Below, in pieces: positions 1 through 11,500 of a stretch of 64,000 nt of DNA; within the stretch, counting starts at the first letter, position 1; each line of letters begins with the position of its first letter. The notes below the pieces were generated by a model. The model had not been told where the DNA came from. It made no database searches and worked only from the letters and a program-made list of their open reading frames with translations. The DNA is from Hydra vulgaris. Taxonomy: Eukaryota; Cnidaria; Hydrozoa; Anthoathecata; Hydridae. The stretch spans positions 13,065,001 through 13,129,000 of the forward strand of contig NC_088933.1 of assembly GCF_038396675.1 (NCBI RefSeq). The letters run 5' to 3'. A program made the position numbers and the translations under genes.

Positions 1-386
1 CTTCTTAAGTTACACAAGATAATTTTACGAGTCATCGTGTCTAATATTACGTTATTAAGCACTGATCTCAAAATAATAACTAATAATTTAAAGATCGGTG
101 TAATGAAGTAAACACTAAATATTCCTGCGACACTTAAATATTAAGTTTAACAATAAATATTCCTGCGACGGCTGCGATATTTTTAAAAAAACTGTGAATT
201 CAAAATAATTTCTTATTTTAAAAATATAGTTATCGAGTTAAATACTAGTTGTAGGTATGTTACAAAAAATTAAAAATATTTAAAATCTTAAATTAAATAT
301 AATATGTCAAAGAGTGAAAAAATTGCATAATAATTCTTTTGAAATTTTTAAAAATCAATATAAATTTAAAAAGTTATTAGTGTTTT

Positions 387-630
387 AAAAAAAAAATTCG
401 GTTTTGTGAAGATATAAATAAGTTACGGTTATTTTTTGTTGTAAAAAAAAATATGATCACACAATTTAATGTAAAATCGGAACCAAAAATAGGCGGTTTT
501 TAAGACACTAGTCTTAAAAACCGCCTATTTTTGGTTCCGATTTTACATTAAATTGTGTGATCATATTTTTTTTTACAACAAAAAATAACCGTAACTTATT
601 TATATCTTCACAAAACCGAATTTTTTTTTT
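387..630. repeat. Long near-perfect palindrome, arms about 120 bp
   Basis: Left arm 387-506 and right arm 511-630 are reverse complements around a 4-bp ACTA centre (GACACTAGTC). It looks like a foldback or MITE-type element; no coding capacity and no clear target duplication seen. Confidence 0.9.
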
Positions 631-639
631 TGAAAAAAT

Positions 640-1189
640 AAATCATTACTGCATTACTTAATTAAACTAAAATTGCAAATATATGAACACCATCACTGTA
701 ATACTTGATAATAAACATCTCTGTAATACTTGATAATAAAACTAATGCGACGTTTTAATTTCTACCGCGCACGTTTAAAAACATTTTTTTTTTAAAGTTT
801 ATCATTAAAATTACCGTTTAAAAATTAATTTTCTTATAAGTTATATGCAAGCTGTAGAAATTTTTATTGCCTTAACTTAACATTAATGGAAAACTATGTA
901 TATTTATTTATCAAATATTAAGACCAATATTTCACACTCGTGATTAAGTTTCACGCGGATAATATTTCTTTGGCAGCGACGTAGTTTGCGTAAAAAATTT
1001 TAATATTGTCTACTGTATGAATATTGTAATATTTTCATAAAACCCTCATTCTTTTAACAAGTTATCTAACGTTTCTTAAACGTTAAATAAATAAACTTTC
1101 GTTCACATAAGCTATAATCGGTGGCCGTTTAGTGGGAGTTTAACTGATTTAGCTAAATCCATGTCTATGTATGTGTGTGCGTGCGTGTA
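640..1189. other. AT-rich intergenic sequence
   Basis: No coding signal on either strand. A 21-bp direct repeat (..ctgtaatacttgataataaa) occurs twice at about 696-741. Confidence 0.6.
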
Positions 1190-1308
<119 letters not shown>

Positions 1309-2455
1309 AATTTATTTAATTCTAAATTTATTAAGTTCGTTTTAGATCAATTTTATGTCATACTAAAAACTTTGTAACCTGAACAACGGCACGCTTCGCC
1401 TTAAGGACAAAGGGAAAATTCTTGATATGCCGACTAGAACAGAAAAATAAAAAAGACTCTTAAGGGATTAGGATTTTACTCATAATTATTTTACCCGTTA
1501 ATAAACAGCTTTGTCTTATTGTCGTCAGTTTTTTAAGAATATTAAATTTAGTATAAAGCTGAGGGGAAAAATTGTGGAGAAAAATAAGACTAATTTTGTG
1601 GAAAAATAATAACAATATTTAAATTTGTGAAGATTGTCTATTAAAGAAAGTAATACAAAATGTTAAAAAAAAAAAAAAAACATTTTTAGGTATATGAAGA
1701 TGCTAAAACATTCAGGCTCATATCTAAAATAATGTTTATATCTAAGATAATGTAATAGGATTGAATTTTTATTTTATGCTCCAATCGTTGAACGCCAGCT
1801 TGATCAGTTTTTTTATCCTGAAAAATATAAAACTTTTTATATAAACAATGAGTGATGTGAATGTTCACACTACTATACGAAATAAATATTATATTTTAAA
1901 AACCATGATCGTCTGAGTATAGAAAAAAAGCTTATATAAAACAAGGAGCATTTTCTAATTGACTTAACTTCTAAACCCTCTTTTAGAGCCTAATTTGAGA
2001 TCTGTTCTAAAATTTTTGACAAAAAGGATATTAAAAAAATTTAATAATTTTTTAGAATGAGATTGAGGCACGTTTTTATTATAGGGGATAGTTAACAAAT
2101 TAGGTAATCTATTATTAGCTCCCTATAAACAGGAATATTATTACATGTAACCCCCTCCCTATCCTTTATTATATAATATGTGAATCATCCTTTAGCTACA
2201 TCCCTTGTAGTTTTTTCAGAAGGAAAGGTATTATCTCACTTATTTCAGACAACTAATGTCTCTAATTGCATCTTTGTAATTTTTTCAAAAGAAAAGATAA
2301 GATATTATTTATTACAACTTATGTCTCTTATCTTACTTTGATCTTACAAGGGAAAACAAAAAAAAAACGACTAACAAAAATTAAATAAAGTATAAGTATT
2401 AAACAACAAAAGAAAAAAAAATGTTATTTAAAAAATAATTTTACCTAGCAGTCAA
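1309..2455. other. AT-rich intergenic sequence
   Basis: Several homopolymer A/T runs; no domain or splice pattern recognised. Confidence 0.55.
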
Positions 2456-4560
2456 TTAGTTAGCAAATACCAAATCTTTACTAAGGAGATCTACAACTAA
2501 AGCATATTTCAAAATGTCAAAATCATCTGCCAGATTATAATCAGCTTTACTAGTCCAGTAAGCAATGACATACAAAGGGCTATTTTTTGTTTTCATTTTT
2601 TCAATTTTTCCGTTGTAAATAGTTGCCTGACAAGTATTATTACTCCAAGTGTGAAAAATCTTTCGACCAATTACTTTACCTTCTAAAATATCTAGAATAT
2701 TTTGTTTGGTCAATGGATCAAGCTTAGGAAATTCTACACCTAGATTTTGTCAAGTTAGATTTTTCACTTTTTTCTCTAATTTTTTTCTATCTGAAATTTG
2801 TCTTTTACTTATGTTTTGGTTTGCTCTATTTATCATTTATTTTCGCAATTCTAAGTATTGACTACAATTTTGCTGCCTTTTCTTTCTTCCATACGAAATT
2901 GCAAAATTTATCATTTGTTCCTGTTCAGTTTCATTGCATGAATCAATAAAAGCAAGAACATTGTTTTTTTGTGCTCATATTCGAGATGACAAATAGCACA
3001 AAGTAGCATTAGGGGAACATTTTTTAGTAGCATTAAACATGCCCATCACCTCCTCTGCAATGTTATTCACTCTAGCAGATCTTGTTTCAATCAAAAGATC
3101 TTTTGTTATTTCCATTTTAAAATAATTTTTAAATTATCTGTGAAGAACATCCACACAACAAGTTAGACATGCAGACATTTGTCTACAGAACATTTCTTCA
3201 TTTAATGGTTTTTTTCTTATTGAAAGAAGCATGCTATTATTTGGTAATTCTCCAAAAAAGTCATTTGCACAAGTTAACAAATCTAATGGGACCATAGTGT
3301 ATTTTTTAAAAACATTAATAACAGTTTGAGCTATATTAACTCCATATAGATGATGAACTTGATTTTCTACTGAGGTATAAAATTTCTATATCCAAGGACC
3401 AGTGAATAGTTTACCCAAAATTCCGAGAACTTGAAGTTCGGATAAGGCAGTTGAGAAATCTTCCCGTAGACGTGTTTGTAAGCCACCACATTTAACTGTA
3501 CCAGTGGCTAAAAACTTTTAAAAAGTTTCATGATATGCAAAATAAACTCCAGCCAAGTAAAATGAAATATGCAGCTGATTTCCCCAATATCTTGGAATCA
3601 AACCACATGAAAAACCTCAACTGTACTGCGACAAGGCACTGATTCAAACTTAAAACCAAATCTTTGAGAAAAGATTTCCAAGATAATTGGAATGTTTTTT
3701 GTTGACACTTGATTAACAATTGCATCATAAACAAACAGTCTTAATTTGAATGTGTATGATTTATGATCTATTTTTGAACATTGGGGAGAAGTTTTTTTTT
3801 CACATAAATTTTTTTCAAGAATTGAATTATTTATTTGCAATGCAGTTATATATTTTTCTTTTTCTTGAAGTTGTTGATGCAATTGTTTAACATTTTGAAG
3901 CTCAGAGTTGATTTCTATTTGAAAATGTTTTGCTTGTTTTGCTTCATTTTTTAAATATTTCATTATTTTCTTAACATTTTAATTTTTCTCAACAGGTATT
4001 CTGGATCATACATATGTTTTTTAAGCTTGAGTATCTGTATTTCTTTTCGCTTCAGCTTTTGGAACTTTTTTATGTTTTTGTTTTTGTAACAGACTTTTTA
4101 GGCTGTTTATACGTTCAGTATTTTTTTTGTTCATAAAAACTCTATCACTGATGGCTTTATGCAACCTTAATGTAAGAGATGCACATGATGCACAATTAGT
4201 GGTAGAAGGTTCAACATTTACAGGAACAAGAGAATAGTTTATTTTATTATTAGACTGTTTGATATCTGATTTAATTTCAAAAGGCTCACGACAAAGAGAT
4301 TTATAGTCCTGAAATCTAATAACAATTGATATGTTTTTGAATTTCTTAAAGTTGTTAATTACTTTTCTAACTCTGTGTTTGTATACGAAGTTGATATTTT
4401 TCTTCAGTGCTTTAAATGTTTTAATAAAATTAGACCCATTTGAATAATAAGAGAACATAACATGACCCTTTAATACTGGAATTCCAAAAGGTAATGGAAG
4501 GTTTGCTGAAAAATTATCATTAATGTACTGCTGGCCTACATCATGATTTGGTACAGACAT
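2456..4560 (-). pseudogene. Broken gene of a dispersed (probably transposon-related) protein family
   Basis: One protein of about 650-700 residues can be followed from MSVPNHDVGQ (4560) to DLLSKDLVFAN (2456). At least three in-frame stops and frame changes break it, near 4020, 3600, 3130, 2990 and 2745. Segments: a charged, Lys-rich N-terminus with a CASC pair; a coiled coil (about 3963-3800); a block around KLRLFVYDAIVNQVSTKNIP; a Cys-rich block around MFCRQMSACLTCCVDVLH (about 3200-3130); and a C-terminal block GRKIFHTWSN...YVIAYW. I recognise the style of a high-copy cnidarian repeat family but cannot name it. No terminal repeats were found. Confidence 0.6.
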
Positions 4561-5050
4561 TTCTTTAGTTAGCAGTTATGCCTATGATTTTGAATAAAAA
4601 TAAAAATATAACAAATCTTTAACACCAGTTTGGTTACTAAAAAAAATTCGCAATAAAAAATTTTAATAGCTTTTTTAATAATGGCTGTCAAAAACATAAA
4701 ATGTTCAAATCTAGATATCTTGGGAAGATCCTACAAACTTGAAATATTTTAATAGCATAGATAATTGATTGTTGTAAATGGCCATAGTAGTTTAATAAAG
4801 GTCCACGCTCATATTTTTGTTAAATTTAAACATAATAGATTACCTTAAATCTCTATCCAGCACAAATAATGAGATGGAGAATAAAATTAAACTGTAGTAC
4901 TAAATAAAAGTGTAATTATTTCTTTATTAAAACAATAAGCAAAATATGATTTTTATACCAACTGAAGCGAGTAAAAATGATGAAGAACTAATATACTTTT
5001 AAAACGCATGAGAAGTTTGTCACACAAACAAGGAGCCAAAATATCACGGA
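4561..5050. other. AT-rich intergenic sequence
   Basis: Nothing recognised. Confidence 0.5.
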
Positions 5051-5085
5051 CGGCGCACAGTGGGACAGAGTGTGCCAAAATACCT
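5051..5085 (+). other. Possible solo Transib-like end (CACAGTG preceded by CGGCG)
   Basis: CACAGTG at 5056-5062 follows CGGCG, which fits the GC-rich 5-bp target preferred by Transib elements. Subterminal similarity to the 48-54 kb element is weak and no partner end was found, so chance is a real alternative. Confidence 0.3.
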
Positions 5086-8000
5086 AAAAATCAATGCCGG
5101 CATTGCACGGTGAAAATTTGTCATAATGGTGAAGACATGTTCATTAGAGGAAATATCTAGTTGAAAAAAATTAATAATAATTTAAGAGTTGTTTTATGCG
5201 GTTATTTGCACGTTAATTTGACATGTGTTCCAAAACGCTATTTTGCATTTTTTGTTTATCAACTTTTTTACGCTACTAATGTTTTAAATTAACTTTATTG
5301 ACTTTCATTTTAAAATATATTATTTTAATTAACAATGTTTTTTTCGCTCAGACGTTTAAAAACAATTTAACGTAAGTGTAATCATTAGTTTTTGTGCATC
5401 GAAAACAGACAGTCTTCGATATTTTTTTGCTACTAACCTTTGCTATTAGGTATCAGATAAACCATCCTCCAATATCCTCCGAACATTTGATAATGCAAAT
5501 CTCATGCTAAATGTATGTAAATAGCCATGCATCATAAATATTTTGCAACTTTTTGCAATAAAAAAAGTTATAGCAAAACATTGGTCTTCGATATATATTG
5601 GTTATATCTCTTTTTATAACGTATAAAAAACTTAAGTTTGTAACTTAAGTAACTTAAGTTTAAGCATAGAATATGCTAATGTTATAAAAACATAAGCTTC
5701 TTATCGAAAAACATTTTAAATTATGTAATAGTGGCTATGATCAAATTCTTAGGTGATGGCAGGACCGGAGTCAGGCAATTTCAGGGCCTGCTTTACAATA
5801 GTCTTTTACTTTAAAACCAAGAAATACACAAAGTACTTTAATGCTCCTGTTAACTTCAGGCCAGGTCACAAATTCGACGGCAGAGCCAACGAATATAAGT
5901 AATGGATGGATTTAATATCGATAATGGGTTCAATATTGCAAAGGTCTGTGGCAATCATCTTGACGAAACACCCTTAAAAAAGTTCTCTTGGAATAACGCA
6001 AAGGGATACTTTGTCAAAAGATACCCTGTTGTATACCCAGAGTAGCCGTTCTTTACATTCTTTTTTATAAATTTTGTAAATGGTAGATTGTAAGACTATA
6101 AAAGTCTTTACAATAGAACAGTTAAAGTGTGTTAGCGCTAATGGCAGTTGATTGGTTTTGAAACATCATAACTAAACGCATTTAGTGTTCAAGGTGAAAA
6201 CTTTATATGATCAAGGACTCTAGTTAGCAACAAAAAGTTATTTTTAATCCGTCACAAATGAAAATTTAAAAAATCGAGGCGTTTAACCACTTTTTGAGAA
6301 ATTAGAGATATTAAAATTGATTTAAATTTCTGATTTTATTATACGCCATCTTTTTTTATCACACAAAAGACAAGTCAGCTAAATCTAGAACAGCATTTTG
6401 GGATACAACATTTTTACTAATTAATGTTTGTTATTCTATATTGGAAAGCTTTTTTTATTTTGTGACAATTGTAATTAGAAAGGGCTATTTTTGTATAAAT
6501 TAGAAAGGGCTATTTTTTTTTAGTCATCTGTGCTTAAGTAAAAATAAAAATAAAATTATTTTTTAATTTTTACTTTAACACATATTTCTTAAAAAACAAT
6601 CTTACTAATTTAACTATGTAATCTTTAAAACACAAATAATTCAATTAAACACCAGATAAAAATATAAAGTTCTTCTATTAACTAAAACCCTGTTTCTGAA
6701 TGTAATACTAATAATTCCAACTAATTTCTCACCAAAACCGGCTAATCCAATTAAGTGCCGAGTAAATAGTTAATTATTTTGACAGTTCCATAATGAACTA
6801 TTTACTCTGCCAACAACAATTTCGAATTTGTCAAAATTGTTGTTGGCAGTCGGCAAATGTTAGCTAACGAGGACCTTTTTATTTGTTTTTCTGTTTTAGA
6901 GATCTTTCTAGGCCTTACTTAGTAAAAAACAAATACGTCATCCCCTCTTCCCCCCCCCCCTCCTTTAAGATCTTTTTGGGACGGCACTGTTCGAATCCTC
7001 TGAATATTCTTTTATGTTCTTTCGTTTAGCACCTCTATTTTGTACTTCTAGTATGACTTTGCCTCAGAATTCTTTCCGTCTTCATATTATCTCGACTTAT
7101 ACAAATTAGGATGTCAAAATCCGCTGTGATCATGTTAAAGATCACGGTACAAACCTTAATTGAAATAAATTTTGCACTGCGCTTTCCTCCATGTATTACC
7201 TGATTTTATCAACCATAAGGGATCGTCCATAAATTACGTAAGGCAAACTTTTTGAATAAACAAAACCAAAGGTTTTCCCTCGCAGATTCTTAATTAAAAT
7301 AAAATATCAAAGTAGCGCATTTAAGTTGAATGAAAATCGCCCCGAAAAAGAGCTAAATATATTTTCAATTTTTAATATTTTTTTTTTTATCTTAAGCGAT
7401 GTTTTATAAACGCTTTCTTAAAAAAAAAAACACGGTTTCATTAACAAAAAATTCGCGGATGATTTGAGAAAACGATTTTATTAAAACTTAAAATTTGGAT
7501 GAAAGTTTTTCATTTAATAAAATTATTTCTGTACTTCAATACCATCTGCATTAGTGTGTTTCAAAAAAAAAAAAAAGTTTTTTTTTTCGCTTTGTCGCTA
7601 AATATTACACACTCCTAATCTTTCCCGCTGACCAATTCTTCTATTAATGTCAAAAAAGGCCATAAGGTCTCTAATACGTATTTAAAAAGGTCATTTTTTT
7701 TTGTGGAACATGACATTGTTTGCACAAACGTCTTTTGATTGTCACAACGCTAGGTACAACCTAAGTGACCATTATTTAAAAAAAAATTGATTAACTCTTT
7801 TGAGCTTTGATCAGAACAGTACATGGTTTTTTTGAGCCGGTACCCAACTAGAAAACATATATGGCGCATATACACGTGACATATTTACTTTTTTTATAAT
7901 ACGGCTTGTATTTTTTTTACTGACAAAATAAATAAACGGAAACAGTTACCTATAAGCATTGGTATTACGAACAAGAAAAAAGTATTGACGTTGAAAAAGT

Positions 8001-8146
8001 TAACCAAATAAAGGCGAATTATGGCATCAAAATAACATAATTAATTGATAGTGAAAAAAAACTGATTTAAAAAAAGCAAACTAAATCATAAAATTTACAC
8101 GAATTAATAAAGAAAGACAATCAAAAAACATAATAAAGTCAGTATT
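5063..8146. other. Mostly AT-rich intergenic sequence with a few repeat motifs
   Basis: Contains a short unrecognised reading frame (5902-6046), a direct repeat of TTAGAAAGGGCTATTTTT (6475-6520), a poly-C run (about 6950-6962) and a motif GGATCGTCCATAAATTACGT (about 7223-7243) that recurs in many animal transposons. No gene model could be supported. Confidence 0.5.
5902..6046 (+). CDS. Unrecognised short reading frame
   Basis: ATG to TAG, 47 codons, starting MDGFNIDNGFNIAKVCGNHL and ending YPVVYPE. It is less AT-rich and less biased in composition than its surroundings, so it could be a remnant exon or transposon scrap. No family recognised and no splice sites assigned. Confidence 0.2.
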
Positions 8147-8182
8147 CGGACATAGCGCTTCAAGCTTGAAGCGCAATGTCCG
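8147..8182. repeat. Short hairpin palindrome
   Basis: CGGACATAGCGCTTCAAG and its near-perfect reverse complement meet without a loop at 8164/8165. Confidence 0.85.
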
Positions 8183-8488
8183 TATGGGTTAAAAAACAAA
8201 AAATTCTAATGTTGACTAATCGCACAATTTCATAATACAAACCTCAGAAGACCTCATTCCATTAATAAATATATAAGTAAAAAATATATGGGTAAAAAAT
8301 AATTTGCATTTAAAACTGTTTATTAAATGATTTAACTGTTTTTCTTTCAAAGTGTATTTATACATATATAATTTTAAAACAACAATTGTCTATATAAATT
8401 TTATTTAAACATTAGTCATGTTTTTAAAATAAAAATTTATAACATAAATAAAAATTAACGGAAGAAAAACAAGAATCTGTTTCGGAAA

Positions 8489-8573
8489 CTAGTCCTCCCA
8501 CGGACTCATGTCGGCGTCAATGGCAATGCAGTTATATGAAGCGTAGCGAATGCGCTCTTCTGCGTGAGCAACA
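8489..8573 (-). CDS. HECTD3: HECTD3 exon 21 (last coding exon, stop TAG)
   Basis: Encodes [20 protein letters not shown] then DMSPWED and TAG, matching the conserved HECTD3 C-terminus. It lies 5.4 kb from exon 20. Its G+C is 45 of 85 bases, visibly higher than the other exons. A possible AATAAA signal is at 8400-8405 on this strand. Confidence 0.94.
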
Positions 8574-11500
8574 CTACGAGAATAAACAATATCACATATT
8601 ACCATATGCTTTATATCAGTTCTTATCATTTTTTATTATAAAAGCCTATTTAACCATCTTTTCAAACTCTATAACATAAAACTTTGTTATTATAATACTT
8701 TTCTTTGATAAAAGAAACTTTTAATAATACCTGTACTCTTTAAGTAAGATAAAAAAAACAAGCAAACAAAAAAACAAAAAACAAATAACGTCAAATATAA
8801 ATAAGATACAAACTCTGAGTGTTAATTATAATCACAAATAAACGCTAGTTTAACTTGATAAATCTTTTACATTATAATCAATAACACGTGCACATTGATA
8901 TGGATTATCAATAAGGTCAGAAAATATTTGTTGCTGGGTTTTTCGGTTTTGATACGGGCATAACATTCACAGTTTTTAGAGATTATTTAACTACGTGCAA
9001 AAGAAGTCATTTTACTATTTTCAATAAAATTCGATAAACCTTTGCTTACTCTGTTACCAAAATAAAGATTCTAAATTATTAAAACTATCAAAAAAAGTAA
9101 AAAATAGTTCTAAAGATTACCGGATGTAATTTAAAGTTTTAGTTAGCCCTGCTATGTTAAGATAAAGACTTTCGTGAACACATGCGTGTTAGAAGCAACT
9201 TTTTGCTTTTACCTTATTCTTCAGGTTAAAACTTAACCTGAAAAAAAGAAGGAAAAAAAAGGGTGCCAAAAATTTTTACATTTGGGGCCTGGACCCATGA
9301 CGTCAAACTTATTAGCCAACAAAAAAAATTAGCGTAAATTTAAAAAATATATGTTATATAAATGACCTTGTCAAGCGGAACAAAAAATATGCAAAAACCG
9401 TATGCTGAAAACGTTTCCTTCCCAAGATATACCACTTTTAATAATGTATAAAACACAGACCCAGAATTTACAGACTCCTATAAAAAGACTAAAAAAATGG
9501 TTCCTTCATTCCAGCTTTTTTATATATTAATCATGCATTTTGTTAAAAGAGTTGAATTTTCTATTAAAAGCAATTATCTATTATGAACAACGAATGAAAG
9601 TTCTTTCTATGGGAATTTAAGTTGGTTCATTGGCATGTTTTTTCATTACGAATAATAAATTTTTTTTTTGTTTTTTAATGAAGCAAGGTTATTTAATGAA
9701 GCAAGAAAAGCATCATCATCTTGATATTTTGGAACTATATAAATAATACAAAAAATATGGAGGATGTTACGAACTGTAAACAAAAGAGATCACAAAATAA
9801 ATTTTCGAGATGCATTATTTGTCAGAAAGATGATACTAAGAAAAAGGTCAGTACAGTCTTGTTGCAACTTTTCTATTTTGTAAATCTAGACATTTTAATT
9901 TTATCATGAGAATCCTTACCAATAATAATGGCACAACATTAGTCAGATTTGCAATTAATCAATCGTAATTACATCTTCAGACTTGGTGAACTCCATGTTG
10001 TATTTGCCTTTTTAAAAATAGTCGGCCATTCTATAGAAGGTAGTGGATTTGATACAGTCCTTAAAGAGGTAGCCATAAAACATTACGTCAAATTGCTGAC
10101 GGAAAGCACATGAAGCGATGCATGGAAGCGTACATGAATATTTATCTTTCTTTTAACAAACTTTATTTAAAAATCCCATTACAACAACATCCACAACTCA
10201 TAAATGAAATTCGGATCGGAAAAGATAAACTTGTTGCTGCAATAACTGATACCAAGTGCAATTTGAAAGTAATTACTGAAAATTGTGTTTTAGGTATCAA
10301 AGATTGCGAGGTTTTTATTATTTTTGATGAATTCGATAAAAGTCTATCACATTAGCTACTATTCCTGCGTAACTACATGGTCATGTATGAAGCTTTGCTA
10401 CTCTTTGTTCATTCATCTCATGAAAAATACTGGTCTTTACATCTTGCTTCACTTTACAGTATGGTAAAATATTTCTTTGCATTCAACCAGATAAAGTACG
10501 CTTGACTTACTCCATTGTATTTGGCAATAATGATTGACCTTGAGTCCAATGATTTACAATCTTAGAATAATCTAAAAGAGAACTTTGCAGTAATAGTGAA
10601 AATTTCAGTAAAAGTGAAATACCATTCACAAGCATTGGTTCTGATCACGCATTGGGGCAAGAAAACAAAGTGATGAAAACAAAGTAACTGGTGGTGCAAA
10701 AGGCTTGACTCAAAACCCTTCTGGTTTGCAAAGCTTTTGTCTAACTGCACCAATACTAAATGTCACCAATACATTGTCTGAAGATTTCTGTAATAAGAAT
10801 AATATTAGTTCTCAAAATCGATCTTGCCATTATCAACTAACTGGATTAACTTGTAACAGATTACCTACAAATGTTCAAAAATTACTGGATGCATTTAAAA
10901 TGTTTGATATCAGTTTTCAAGGAAAGGAATCAGTTATGAACATTATTTCTAAAACAATATTACTTATAAAGATTTCAAAAAAGTTGTTACAACATGCAAT
11001 AATTGACAACTATCTCTACCAGTGTTTCATTAAAGAGCGTTTAATTGGATCAGAATAAATTGATTCACCATTTAAAAAGTGTGCGCTATTAACATTTAAA
11101 ACACAAGGAAAAAATATTACTATTAGTGTTGAGAAGAAGCTTGTTCAACTAAAAGAAGAATGAACATTATTTTTACGATTTCTTGTTATGGTACGGAAAC
11201 GACCAGAGCTAGTCTTAGAGGATAGTATTGGCAACTACAAGTTTTCTGCTGCACCAAAACCAATGTTTACAGATGACATACAGCCCCTGCCTTCCACACA
11301 TAAATACAAAATACTACATAAGATAGAATTGATATTCATTCAGTAGTATCTTACCACAATACGACAAGCAATACCAAGAGTGTAATCATTATTAACAGAC
11401 TGGTGTTGGTAAACAGAGTTTACAAAGGTGCTTAAACAAGGTAGACCTTTTTATTCTACAAATAACATTATTAAAAAATGACTACTAAAAATAATACTTA

